From assembly GCA_963713505.1 (NCBI GenBank), contig CAVQMC010000002.1:248001-312000 (forward strand): 64,000 nucleotides of DNA, in the 5' to 3' direction. Position 1 is the first letter of the stretch. Each line of letters begins with the position of its first letter. The position numbers and the translations under genes were made by a program. The stretch is from CAVQMC01 sp963713505. Lineage in GTDB: Bacteria; Bacteroidota; Ignavibacteria; Ignavibacteriales; Ignavibacteriaceae. The notes under the pieces are model-generated. The model was not told where the DNA came from and searched no databases. It saw only the letters and a list, made by a program, of their open reading frames with translations. Shown in pieces: positions 36,918 to 46,443 of the stretch.

Positions 36918-38019
36918 AGATAATTTATTAACGAAATTTGCAAATAATATTTTTGAGAAAATATTTTCATTAAATGAAAATCATGATGTAGAACTGGGCA
37001 GTCCGAAAAAGTTTTTAGTTGTACGTCAGCATAATCAGCTTGGTGATTTATTAGCCGGGGTTTCGCTTTTCAGAGCAATAAAAGAAACTTACCCTGATAG
37101 TGAAATTACTCTTATTGTCAGTCCCTTTAATTATCCCGGACTTTTAAAAAACAAATACATTGACAGGTTAGTTATATTCGATAAGAAAAAAATAATTAAT
37201 CCTGTTTATTTTGTAAATTTTTTGCGATTACTAAAAAAACAGTACGATGTTGCAGTTGTTCCGGTTCTTGTTTCAATTTCTTTTACAAGCAATCTTATTG
37301 CCGGAATTTCAAATGCTAAAATTAAGATTGGTGCAAAAGATCTTGACGGAAAAGTTAATCAAAGTTCATATTTTTTTGATAGAAGAGTTAGTATAGATTG
37401 GAGAAAACATCCCGACTCTAATGTATCGGAAAGAAGTTTGGATATTGTAAGACCGTTTGGAATTACTACAAACAATTTCCGTTCGGAAATTAGTTTTGAT
37501 GAAAATGATTTAAAATTTGTAGAAGGGTTTTTATCAAAAGAAAAAATTAATAAAAACGAGCTGCTGATCGGTCTTCATGTCGGGGCAGGGAAAATACCAA
37601 ATCGTTGGTCATTATTAAAATATGAAAAACTGATAAATAAAATAAATGAAAATTATAATGTTAAATTTTATTTAACAGGCAGTAAAGCTGATAATGAAGA
37701 GATTCAATATTTAGTTGATAATATACCCTTTAAATTATCTTTGTTTATTAATAAGTCTATTCCGAAAGTTGCAGCATTAATTTCTTTGTCGGATTTATTT
37801 ATTTCCAACGATACTGGTATTATGCATGTTGCAGGAACAACCGGAACACCTCAAATTTCTATTTTTGGACCTACGAATCCTTATAACTGGGCGCCGATAG
37901 GTAAGAATAAATATTTTATAAGAAAATCTGAATTAATTGATGATATATCCGTTCAGGATGTTTACGAAATAGCCGAAAGAGTTTTGGTGGAAAAGAAGAA
38001 TGAAAAATTTGCAGAATAA
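36910..38019 (+). CDS. glycosyltransferase family 9 (heptosyltransferase-like)
   Basis: 369 residues. FLVVRQHNQLGDLLAGVSLFRAI and GLHVGAGKIPNRW fit GT9 enzymes of lipopolysaccharide core synthesis. FISNDTGIMHVAG and IFGPTNPYNWAP near the C-terminus form the nucleotide-sugar site. The acceptor is unknown. The next gene overlaps it by 20 bp. Confidence 0.88.
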   Translation: MAKDNLLTKFANNIFEKIFSLNENHDVELGSPKKFLVVRQHNQLGDLLAGVSLFRAIKETYPDSEITLIVSPFNYPGLLKNKYIDRLVIFDKKKIINPVYFVNFLRLLKKQYDVAVVPVLVSISFTSNLIAGISNAKIKIGAKDLDGKVNQSSYFFDRRVSIDWRKHPDSNVSERSLDIVRPFGITTNNFRSEISFDENDLKFVEGFLSKEKINKNELLIGLHVGAGKIPNRWSLLKYEKLINKINENYNVKFYLTGSKADNEEIQYLVDNIPFKLSLFINKSIPKVAALISLSDLFISNDTGIMHVAGTTGTPQISIFGPTNPYNWAPIGKNKYFIRKSELIDDISVQDVYEIAERVLVEKKNEKFAE

Positions 38020-38965
38020 TTTTGTTGCGGCCGTTGATATGGGCACAAACTCCTTTCATTTAATTATTGCAAAGATTAAAGAAAACGGAACTTTCAAAAT
38101 AGTCGACAGGGAAAAAGAAATTTGCCGTTTAGGTTCGCATAAAGGAGAAAACTTAAGTTTAATTTCTAAGGAAGAACAAACATTAGCAATACAAATTCTT
38201 AAAAGATTTAAAGATCTTGCAGAAACTTATGAAGCTCCGATCAGAGCAGTTGCAACAAGTGCAGTGCGGGAATCACTTAACAAAGAAGAGTTTATTACAG
38301 AAGTTTTCAAAGAAACCGGGATTGAAATAGAAATAATTGACGGAATTAAAGAAGCTGAACTGATTTATACAGGTGTCCGCAAATCAAATGATTTTAATAA
38401 TCAAAAAATTCTTTGTATTGATATTGGCGGTGGAAGTACCGAGATTCTTTTAGGCAAAGGTAAAGAAATTATTTTCGCTGGGAGCGTAAAAGTCGGAGCT
38501 GTAAGGTTAAGCAAAATGTTTTTTCCGGATTATGTAATCAATTCCGAAAAAATAAATAAGTGTGATGAATATGTAAAAAATCAATTTAAAGAAAATAAAG
38601 ATCTGGATTATACAAAAAAATTTGATTTGAGTATTGGAACATCGGGAACTATTCAGGCAATTGCTTCTATTATTAGAGGGAAAAATAAAAAGCCAAAAGA
38701 AAAATCATTAAAAAGATTTATCTTTAATAAAGCTGAATGCAAAATTGCTTCAGATAAAATTCTCATAGCTTCTGCAGTAAAAGACAGACTTAATATCCAA
38801 GGAATGGAACCTAAAAGAGCAGATATAATTCCTGCAGGAGTTATTATTCTAAATAATGTTTTTAAATTTTTTAATATTAATGAAATGATGATTTCCGATT
38901 TTGCTTTAAGAGAAGGCATTATATTTGATTCTATTAAGAAAAATAAGTTAGAATATTCTGCTTAA
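38000..38965 (+). CDS. Ppx/GppA-family phosphatase
   Basis: 321 residues, the short form with only the two actin-like domains. AVDMGTNSFHLIIA, ATSAVRES, IDIGGGSTEILLG and IGTSGTIQAIASI are the nucleotide-binding motifs. It hydrolyses polyphosphate or (p)ppGpp; short forms cannot be assigned to one by motifs alone. Last gene of the overlapping cluster. Confidence 0.9.
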   Translation: MKNLQNNFVAAVDMGTNSFHLIIAKIKENGTFKIVDREKEICRLGSHKGENLSLISKEEQTLAIQILKRFKDLAETYEAPIRAVATSAVRESLNKEEFITEVFKETGIEIEIIDGIKEAELIYTGVRKSNDFNNQKILCIDIGGGSTEILLGKGKEIIFAGSVKVGAVRLSKMFFPDYVINSEKINKCDEYVKNQFKENKDLDYTKKFDLSIGTSGTIQAIASIIRGKNKKPKEKSLKRFIFNKAECKIASDKILIASAVKDRLNIQGMEPKRADIIPAGVIILNNVFKFFNINEMMISDFALREGIIFDSIKKNKLEYSA

Positions 38966-39056
38966 ACTGAATTAAAAATTGCAGTGTGATCAGAAGTTAT
39001 TCCCTTTTAAAAGTCTTTGTCCCTCTTTATATTTATAGTTTAAATTAAAGTTTTAT

Positions 39057-40850
39057 ATGATAAATATTAGAAATTTCTGCATAATAGCTCATATTGATCA
39101 CGGCAAATCGACTATTGCTGATTGTCTTCTTGAAAAAACCGGGACTGTTACGGAAAGGGAAGCAAAAGCTCAGCTTTTAGATGATTTGGAATTGGAACGT
39201 GAACGCGGAATTACTATAAAATCCCACGCAATTCAATTAAAATATAAAGCAAAAGATAAAGAAGTTTATACACTTAATTTAATTGATACTCCAGGTCATG
39301 TTGATTTTACTTATGAAGTTTCCCGTTCATTGGCCGCATGCGAAGGAGCGGTTTTAGTGGTGGATGCAGCTCAGGGAGTTGAAGCGCAGACTATAAGTAA
39401 TCTTTATCTTGCAATTGACGCCGGCTTGGAAATTATTCCTGTTATAAATAAAATTGATTTACCAAGCGCTGAAGTCGACAAAGTAAAAGGACAAATAATT
39501 GATTTAATAGGATGCAAAGAAGATGAAATTTTGCTTGTTAGTGCGAAAACCAAAGTTGGAATTGATGAACTTCTGGAAGAAATTGTTAAAAAGTTTCCGC
39601 CTCCCACAGGCAATCCTGAAAAACCTTTACAGGCTTTAATATTTGATTCTATTTTTGATTCTTACCGCGGAGTAATTGCATTTGTAAGGTTGGTTAACGG
39701 TACTATAAAAACTAATGATAAAATCAGATTCATGGTAGTGGGAAAAGAATTTGATGCCGAAGAAATCGGTGTTCTTGGTTTAAAGAAAGTAAAAGTTAAT
39801 GAATTATCCGCCGGTAATGTGGGTTATTTAATTGCCGGAATTAAAGATGTTCATGATGCAAAAGTCGGTGATACAGTAACTCATAAATTGAATGGTGCGG
39901 ATAAGGCTTTGCCTGGTTATAAGGAAGTAAAACCGATGGTTTACAGCGGACTTTATCCTACTAACTCAGATGATTTTGAAGATTTAAGAGATGCATTGGA
40001 GAGATTTCGATTGAACGATTCTTCTCTTATTTATCAGCCTGAAACTTCTGCGGCTTTGGGTTTTGGATTTCGTTGCGGCTTTCTTGGAATGCTTCACATG
40101 GAAATTGTTCAGGAAAGATTGTTAAGAGAATACAACCAATCTATTATTACAACTCTTCCTAATGTGGAATATATTGTTTACAATAAAAAAGGCGAGCAGG
40201 TTATAGTTGATAATCCTGCTGAAATGCCTGAAATGGGAAATATTGATAGAGTTGAAGAACCTTTCGTAAAAGCTCAAATTATTTGTCCGAGTGAATATGT
40301 CGGAAATATAATGCAGCTCGGGATTGAAAAAAGAGGAATATATAAAACGACAACTTACTTGGATCCTACAAGAGCAGATTTGCAGTTTGAATTTCCTCTA
40401 GCAGAAATAATTTTTGATTTTTATGATAAACTAAAATCGATGAGTCGCGGTTATGCTTCTTTCGATTACGAATATATCGGCTATAAAGAATCAGATCTTG
40501 TAAAGCTGGATATACTTTTAAATAGTGAACCCGTTGATGCACTTTCTATGATTGTACACAGAAGCAAGTCTTATGACTGGGGAAGAAAAGTCTGCAGCAA
40601 ATTAAAAGATTTAATTCCAAGACAAATGTTTGAAATTTCAATTCAATCTGCAATCGGAACGAAAGTAATTTCCAAATCTGTAGTAAAAGCGTTAAGAAAA
40701 AATGTTTTGGCAAAATGTTACGGAGGGGATATTACTAGAAAAAGAAAACTTTTGGAAAAGCAGAAAGAAGGTAAAAAAAGAATGAAACAGGTTGGAAATG
40801 TTGAAATTCCGCAAGAAGCTTTTTTAGCTGTTCTTCAAATTGATGAATAA
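39057..40850 (+). CDS. lepA: elongation factor 4 (LepA GTPase)
   Basis: 597 residues, the expected length. The GTPase G1 is AHIDHGKST, G3 DTPGHVDF, G4 NKIDLP, and the LepA-specific C-terminal domain ends KRMKQVGNVEIPQEAFLAVL. It acts on elongating ribosomes. lepB follows 15 bp downstream, a widespread gene order. Confidence 0.97.
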   Translation: MINIRNFCIIAHIDHGKSTIADCLLEKTGTVTEREAKAQLLDDLELERERGITIKSHAIQLKYKAKDKEVYTLNLIDTPGHVDFTYEVSRSLAACEGAVLVVDAAQGVEAQTISNLYLAIDAGLEIIPVINKIDLPSAEVDKVKGQIIDLIGCKEDEILLVSAKTKVGIDELLEEIVKKFPPPTGNPEKPLQALIFDSIFDSYRGVIAFVRLVNGTIKTNDKIRFMVVGKEFDAEEIGVLGLKKVKVNELSAGNVGYLIAGIKDVHDAKVGDTVTHKLNGADKALPGYKEVKPMVYSGLYPTNSDDFEDLRDALERFRLNDSSLIYQPETSAALGFGFRCGFLGMLHMEIVQERLLREYNQSIITTLPNVEYIVYNKKGEQVIVDNPAEMPEMGNIDRVEEPFVKAQIICPSEYVGNIMQLGIEKRGIYKTTTYLDPTRADLQFEFPLAEIIFDFYDKLKSMSRGYASFDYEYIGYKESDLVKLDILLNSEPVDALSMIVHRSKSYDWGRKVCSKLKDLIPRQMFEISIQSAIGTKVISKSVVKALRKNVLAKCYGGDITRKRKLLEKQKEGKKRMKQVGNVEIPQEAFLAVLQIDE

Positions 40851-40865
40851 TAAAAGAGAAAACTG

Positions 40866-41786
40866 TTGAAAGATTCAACAAGTAATGAAACTGTAGAGAA
40901 AAAAGAAAATACTTCCTCATCAAGAACTTATCACAATATTTCAAGAATAATAAAACTTTTTATTATTGCTTTTGTTGCGGCAATACTTGTAAAATCATTT
41001 TTTATTAACGCCTATGAAATTCCAACTTCTTCTATGGAAAAAACACTCTTGGTAGGAGATTATGTTATTGTAAATAAAGCAGCTTATAACATTTCTACAC
41101 CTAAAAATTTTCCTTTAACAGATATAAAAATTCCATCCGCAAATTTATTTTCAATAGACAAACCCAAAAGAAATGATGTAATAATTTTTGAATTCCCTGG
41201 TTATCTTTATGAATTAAATCCACCGACACCAATTAAATATGTTAAGAGAATAATCGGTCTTCCGGGCGATACACTTCAGGTCATTAATAAAGTTGTTTAT
41301 ATAAATGGAATTAAAATACCTTTCCCGGTTGAAGCAAAAGTAAATTTGAAGGATATTGAAAATAAATCTATTGTTGATAAAAGAATTTTTCCGCCAAATG
41401 AAAACTGGAACAGAGATAATTACGGACCAATTGTTATTCCAAAAATTAATGACTCAATTGCTTTGAGTCCTAATAATATTTACAGATGGAGGGCGCTGAT
41501 TGACCGTGAATATGGAAAAAAAGTAGTGGGAATTGAAGGAACAGTTATTACTATTAAAGATAAACCAACAAGGTATTATAAATTAAAACATAATTATTAT
41601 TTCGTAATGGGCGATAATAGAGACAACAGCATGGACAGCAGATATTGGGGATTTGTTCCTGAATTCGACATTATTGGGAAAGTCAGCTTAATTTACTGGT
41701 CTTATGATACTTATCAAAGCAGCGGGAAGTTCTCGGATTTTTATAAATCAATTAGATTTAATAGAATTTTTAAGCAAATCCGTTGA
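40866..41786 (+). CDS. lepB: signal peptidase I
   Basis: 306 residues, TTG start. One membrane helix (about 30-47). Nucleophile Ser56 in PTSSMEKTL and general base Lys127 in YVKRIIGLPGD, plus MGDNRDNSMDSR. It removes signal peptides from exported proteins such as the many seen here. An extra region of about 60 residues lies between the PGD and GDNR boxes, common in larger family members. Confidence 0.95.
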   Translation: MKDSTSNETVEKKENTSSSRTYHNISRIIKLFIIAFVAAILVKSFFINAYEIPTSSMEKTLLVGDYVIVNKAAYNISTPKNFPLTDIKIPSANLFSIDKPKRNDVIIFEFPGYLYELNPPTPIKYVKRIIGLPGDTLQVINKVVYINGIKIPFPVEAKVNLKDIENKSIVDKRIFPPNENWNRDNYGPIVIPKINDSIALSPNNIYRWRALIDREYGKKVVGIEGTVITIKDKPTRYYKLKHNYYFVMGDNRDNSMDSRYWGFVPEFDIIGKVSLIYWSYDTYQSSGKFSDFYKSIRFNRIFKQIR

Positions 41787-41857
41787 CCGTATTGAACTGA
41801 TCATTTTAAATTATAGAATTTTACTATATATTAAACTTTTAATTTAACGGTATTTGA

Positions 41858-43843
41858 ATGCAAAAATTAGTTTTAGCAATTTTTATCTTATCCACATTAA
41901 CATTTTCTCAGACCAAATACTTAATATATTTTAAAGATAAAGGAATAAATCCTGATCAAAGGTTAAATAAATCTTCTCTTTTATACCAGGAAACTTTGAG
42001 TCATCTATCTAAAAGATGTATTGAGCGCAGAATTAAAAATATGGGTGAAGATAGTATTATTACTTATGAAGATATTCCTATTAAAAGTGATTATGTAATT
42101 CAGTTGAAAAATTCAGGAATCAAAATTGAAAACAAATTAAATTGGTTTAATGCAGTTTCAGCTTATTTAACTTTTTCTCAAAAAAATCAAATTTCTAATT
42201 TTAGTTTTATAAAAAGAATTGAACCTGTTAGAACTTTATGGTTTAAAGATGATAAAATTCCTTCAAATGATTATTTATATAAAACTATCTCGGATAATCA
42301 GTACAATTACGGACCTTCATATGATCAATTAAATTTATGCGATATTCCAATTGTTCAGGAAAAAGGAATTACAGGCGACAGCATTATAATTGGGATTTTA
42401 GATACAGGTTTCAGGTGGAAAGACCATGAATCACTTGACACCAGAAAAGTACTTGCAGAATATGATTTTGTATTTCATGATTCAATTACAGCAAATCAGC
42501 CTGGTGATGTTCCAGGTCAGGATTCTCATGGAACATATGTCTTTTCGATTGTCGGAGGATATAAAGACAGTACAATGATAGGCGCTTCTTTTAATTCAAG
42601 TTTCATTTTATCTAAAACTGAAGATATTAGAAGTGAAACTCATGTTGAAGAAGATAATTATGCCGCAGCACTTGAATGGATGGAAGGATTAGGAGTTGAT
42701 ATAACAACAAGCTCATTAGGCTACAATATTTTTGATGATTCAACTTATTCTTATACTTATGCTGATATGAATGGAAATACAACAATTATTACTAAAGCAG
42801 TAAACTTAGCTTTTGACAGAGGCGTTGTAACTTTAACTGCAGCAGGCAACGAAGGAAATACAAGCTGGCATTATATTGATGCTCCGGCCGATGCATTTGA
42901 TGTATTAGCAGTCGGCGCAGTTGACAGAAGCAATATAGTTGCTGGTTTCAGCAGCCGCGGACCGACTTATGACGGCAGAATAAAACCTGATGTTACAGCA
43001 TTGGGGGTTTCTGTTTACGGTGCTTCCACTTCAGGATTTAATTTATATAATTATGCAAGCGGAACCTCTGCAGCAACCCCAATTGCTGCCGGAGTTGCAG
43101 GATTATTGTTATCTGCTCATCCATATCTGAAAAATACTCAAGTTAGGAGTATATTGCTTGAAACAGCAGGGAACTCAGAATCACCCAACAATGATATAGG
43201 ATATGGATTGTTATCTGCGAAAAAAGCAGTAGATTTTCCTAACCTAGAAAAACTATCTAATAATAATTATAGATTACACAAAACATTTATTTCCGAACAT
43301 TCGGTTAATCCAAATACTGTAAAATTTTATTATTCAACAGACCAGTCAAATTTTACTGAAAGTTCTTTAAATAATATTAACAATTTAAATTTTTCTTATG
43401 ACTTCCCAATTCTATCGAATAACGAACAAGTAGATTTTTATTATACTTATTCGGACAGTTCAGGTGTGAATTATAGAGAACCGGCAAATAATTATTATAA
43501 GTTTTTGTATGGACAACTTGAAGTTGCATTTAATTTGGAATTAAAAATCCCATTTGATTATGGTGACGTAAGTGATGTATATCCCAATCCCTATTTACCT
43601 TTACTGAATACTAGGGCTAAAATAAATTATAAAGCATTAAAAGGTGAGCTAGTTTCAGTAAATATTATAGATGCAGTGGGACAATCTGTTAAAGAATTAA
43701 AATATACTGCGGGAGAAAGTAATAACATAATTGAATGGGATGGTAAAAATAATAAAGGAGAAACTGTTGCTAGCGGAGTTTATTTTTTCTTGATTAAAAT
43801 CGGAAATAATAAATACGGTAAAAAGGTTGTTTTGCTAAAATAA
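41858..43843 (+). CDS. secreted subtilisin-family protease with T9SS sorting domain
   Basis: 661 residues: signal peptide (1-17, ending TFSQ), an S8-inhibitor-like propeptide, and a peptidase domain with the triad Asp182 (ILDTGF), His224 (DSHGT) and Ser404 (GTSAATP). After it come a strand-rich domain and a C-terminal sorting domain of about 80 residues (VYPNPYLPL to GVYFFLIKIG and KKVVLLK) that directs export through the type IX system. Monocistronic. Confidence 0.93.
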   Translation: MQKLVLAIFILSTLTFSQTKYLIYFKDKGINPDQRLNKSSLLYQETLSHLSKRCIERRIKNMGEDSIITYEDIPIKSDYVIQLKNSGIKIENKLNWFNAVSAYLTFSQKNQISNFSFIKRIEPVRTLWFKDDKIPSNDYLYKTISDNQYNYGPSYDQLNLCDIPIVQEKGITGDSIIIGILDTGFRWKDHESLDTRKVLAEYDFVFHDSITANQPGDVPGQDSHGTYVFSIVGGYKDSTMIGASFNSSFILSKTEDIRSETHVEEDNYAAALEWMEGLGVDITTSSLGYNIFDDSTYSYTYADMNGNTTIITKAVNLAFDRGVVTLTAAGNEGNTSWHYIDAPADAFDVLAVGAVDRSNIVAGFSSRGPTYDGRIKPDVTALGVSVYGASTSGFNLYNYASGTSAATPIAAGVAGLLLSAHPYLKNTQVRSILLETAGNSESPNNDIGYGLLSAKKAVDFPNLEKLSNNNYRLHKTFISEHSVNPNTVKFYYSTDQSNFTESSLNNINNLNFSYDFPILSNNEQVDFYYTYSDSSGVNYREPANNYYKFLYGQLEVAFNLELKIPFDYGDVSDVYPNPYLPLLNTRAKINYKALKGELVSVNIIDAVGQSVKELKYTAGESNNIIEWDGKNNKGETVASGVYFFLIKIGNNKYGKKVVLLK

Positions 43844-44017
43844 ATTGTTTATAGCATTTCAAACAGCTTTCGATTTATATCATAATTTTTATAGTATTAT
43901 TTTTTTATAATCTATAATAACAATTAAAAAAATTAAAAAATATTCTTTTTAAATAATGATTTTTTTGATTGAATATATTAAAATTAATGTTGAAAAATAT
44001 TTTTATAGGAAAAATAG

Positions 44018-44659
44018 ATGAGCAAAATAATATTTCCGGCACAATTGAAGTATCTTGAGAATTTAAGAGATGAGAAAAGTTCTTTATTATTGGAGATGGA
44101 GGATTTTGCATCCGAAAATTCGGTCCCGATATTATCATGGCAATCAGGTGATTTTTTAGAACAATTAATTAAAATATCAAAACCAGCCAAAGTTTTGGAA
44201 ATCGGTACTGCAATAGGTTATTCATCAATTAGAATTGCAAGAAATTTAGCCAGGAAAAGTTTACTTCATACTATTGAAAAAAGTAAAGATAATATTAAGC
44301 TTGCTAATGAATATATTGATCGTTCGGGTTTCAAAAATAAAATCGAAATATTGGAGGGCGATGCACTTTCAATTATGCCCAAGCTAAATAAAAAGTATGA
44401 TTTTATTTTTCTTGATGCCGACAAAGAAGATTACAAGAAACTTTTTGATTATTCTATACTTTTATTGAAAAGGGGAGGAATTATATTTATTGACAATCTT
44501 TTATGGCACGGGCATACAGCATCCAAAACTGTTCCCGCTTCCTACAGAAGATCTACTAAATTTATCAGGGATTTTAACAGATTATTCATGGCTCAGCGCA
44601 ATATTAGGACAATAATTCTTCCAATAGGGGACGGTATAGGTTTAGGAATTAAAAACTAA
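44018..44659 (+). CDS. SAM-dependent O-methyltransferase (family 3)
   Basis: 213 residues, the normal length of catechol-type O-methyltransferases. VLEIGTAIGYSSIRIA binds SAM and FIFLDADKEDYKKLF supplies the acidic metal ligands. Substrate not predictable. A hypothetical gene follows 29 bp later. Confidence 0.88.
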   Translation: MSKIIFPAQLKYLENLRDEKSSLLLEMEDFASENSVPILSWQSGDFLEQLIKISKPAKVLEIGTAIGYSSIRIARNLARKSLLHTIEKSKDNIKLANEYIDRSGFKNKIEILEGDALSIMPKLNKKYDFIFLDADKEDYKKLFDYSILLLKRGGIIFIDNLLWHGHTASKTVPASYRRSTKFIRDFNRLFMAQRNIRTIILPIGDGIGLGIKN

Positions 44660-44688
44660 ATTTATTATTAAAAAATAGTTATATTAAA

Positions 44689-45129
44689 ATGACTCTCTCA
44701 AGTTATGACATTTCTAAAGAACTGCTGAAGGGGATAGAAGAATTTTCTCAAAATCAAATTAAAAGAAAAGATGATCTGCTTATTTTATTTGATCAGGCAA
44801 TAACAAATAATAAAAGTAAAGATTTGGAAGACACTGCATTTACTGCAAAATATATAAGAGGATTAATGAGAATATTAAAATCCGGAAGCAGTAATCCTGA
44901 AGTTGGTAACTTGGATCAGATAAAAAAAGACTTTGAGGATAATATGAAAAAGGTAACGGACCAGTTAAAGAAATTAATTTCTTTAAGTGATCCGTTAATT
45001 AAAAATAATTTTGAAAAAACATTCTTTGAACTAAACCAAGAATCTTTTCAAAATTTAAATGACCTCTTAGCCGATTTAGAATGGACCAAGATGTATTTAA
45101 ATGATCAGAAGAGAAAAAAACAAAATTAA
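44689..45129 (+). CDS. conserved hypothetical helical protein
   Basis: 146 residues, almost entirely predicted helix, Lys/Glu/Asp/Leu-rich, with no signal or membrane part. It follows the O-methyltransferase and may share its mRNA. I recognise no family. The stop is 12 bp from the convergent marR, with a small CTTAAT/ATTAAG hairpin between them. Confidence 0.6.
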   Translation: MTLSSYDISKELLKGIEEFSQNQIKRKDDLLILFDQAITNNKSKDLEDTAFTAKYIRGLMRILKSGSSNPEVGNLDQIKKDFEDNMKKVTDQLKKLISLSDPLIKNNFEKTFFELNQESFQNLNDLLADLEWTKMYLNDQKRKKQN

Positions 45130-45141
45130 TTCTTAATCAAA

Positions 45142-45600
45142 TTAAGATTTTGCAATCCATTTCTCTAAAGCTGACAATAAATGCGTCATAGCCGTTATTA
45201 GAGGTTTATGCTGCTGGTCTTCAATATCCTCTAATATCTCTTTATGAATATTTATATAAGCCTGATTGAGTTTATTAACTAGAAGTTTACCTTTCTCTGA
45301 TAAACTAACACGCATGTTTCTGCGGTCGTTAATGTCAATTTCTCTCATTATATATTCTTTTTTAACTAAGCCGTCTATGATTCTTGTTAATCTACTAGGA
45401 CTGAGTTTCATTCTTTCTGCAATATGTTTATTGTTAAGACACTCATCAGTGCCAAATAGTCGTAGACATCTGAACTCAGCTTGAGTTAAACCATATTGTT
45501 CTGCTAATCTATCTTCTTTTTCCTGACAGTTTGCTAATAAGGTAAAAGTAAGATCAGCTAAACGAGCCGCATTTTGCTGGACTTCTATTGTATCTTGCAT
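45142..45600 (-). CDS. MarR-family transcriptional regulator
   Basis: 152 residues. The winged helix-turn-helix (LNNKHIAERMKLSPSRLTRIIDGLVKKEY then DINDRRNMRVSLSEKG) is typical of MarR, flanked by dimerisation helices. One cysteine near the N-terminus (NCQEKED) might sense redox, but this is speculation. A perfect dyad sits in its own promoter, so autorepression is likely. Confidence 0.88.
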   Translation of the reverse strand: MQDTIEVQQNAARLADLTFTLLANCQEKEDRLAEQYGLTQAEFRCLRLFGTDECLNNKHIAERMKLSPSRLTRIIDGLVKKEYIMREIDINDRRNMRVSLSEKGKLLVNKLNQAYINIHKEILEDIEDQQHKPLITAMTHLLSALEKWIAKS

Positions 45601-45616
45601 TTTGAATTCCCCTGTT

Positions 45617-45635
45617 TATTTGCGTATAACAAATA
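45617..45635. promoter_or_regulatory. MarR operator candidate
   Basis: A perfect inverted repeat, TATTTG-N7-CAAATA, overlapping the -10 region of the marR promoter. Half-site size and spacing suit a MarR dimer. Confidence 0.55.
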
Positions 45636-45660
45636 TCGATAGAATAAAAAATATTGTCAA
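45632..45660 (-). promoter_or_regulatory. marR promoter
   Basis: On the minus strand, TTGACA (perfect -35), 17 bases, then GATATT (weak -10), about 32 bases before the marR start. It overlaps the operator dyad. Confidence 0.5.
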
Positions 45661-45702
45661 GTGGAAAATAAAAAAAATAAATTATTTTTATTCATTTATT
45701 TA

Positions 45703-46335
45703 TCATTTGTCATAGTAAGCTATTTTATTTCCAATACTTACAGTGATTTGGCCGCTTGATAAATCAATTAATCTTTTTTCGACGATTTCAACATCATTAG
45801 CATTTATTGCGAATTCAAAATTAACTTTGTCACTATATTTGGTTTGAAGAATTTTTGAATCATAATTATCTATAGTTTTATAAACTGTTTTTAACAAGTT
45901 GAAATTAAATTCAATTTTGATTATTTGATAAGGTTTTTTTTTAATTATATTACTGCCTTCTAAAACTTTTACAGCAGAATTATAATATGCTTTACCTAAA
46001 GGACCAACGCCGAGCTTTGTTCCTCCGTAATATCTTGTTACAATTAAAATTACATCTGTTAAAGAAAAATGATCGATTGCATTAATTATTCTTATCCCAG
46101 CAGTTCCCGAAGGTTCACCATCATCGGAATATTTGAGTTCGTCAGAATGTGTTTTATATCCATAACAATGGTGAGTTGCATCATAATATTTTTTTTTAAT
46201 TGCTTCTAATTTTTCATTAGCTTCATTTATAGAGGAAATTGGAAATGCCTGTGCAATGAAAGAAGAGCCTTTTTCTTTTAATTCATATTCATTTGTGAAA
46301 CATTTTATGGTATTTATCGGTTGAACTTTCTGCAT
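45703..46335 (-). CDS. YigZ/IMPACT-family protein
   Basis: 210 residues. The N-terminal UPF0029 domain has KKKYYDATHHCYGY, DDGEPSGTAG and VTRYYGGTKLGVGPL; a DUF1949-like ferredoxin-fold domain follows. Bacterial members are thought to bind nucleic acid or modulate translation, but the role is unproved. Confidence 0.9.
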   Translation of the reverse strand: MQKVQPINTIKCFTNEYELKEKGSSFIAQAFPISSINEANEKLEAIKKKYYDATHHCYGYKTHSDELKYSDDGEPSGTAGIRIINAIDHFSLTDVILIVTRYYGGTKLGVGPLGKAYYNSAVKVLEGSNIIKKKPYQIIKIEFNFNLLKTVYKTIDNYDSKILQTKYSDKVNFEFAINANDVEIVEKRLIDLSSGQITVSIGNKIAYYDK

Positions 46336-46443
46336 AATCTATTTGGGTTATAAAAAAGCAATATAGTGTACATCAAATTTAATTGATTATCAACTTACCT
46401 ATAATTAATATTATTTTTTAAACTTTTAAAAATAAAGTAAACT

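Noticed and set aside
44689..45129. Toxin-antitoxin partner for the nearby marR
   Set aside because: The genes are convergent and neither resembles known toxin or antitoxin families.
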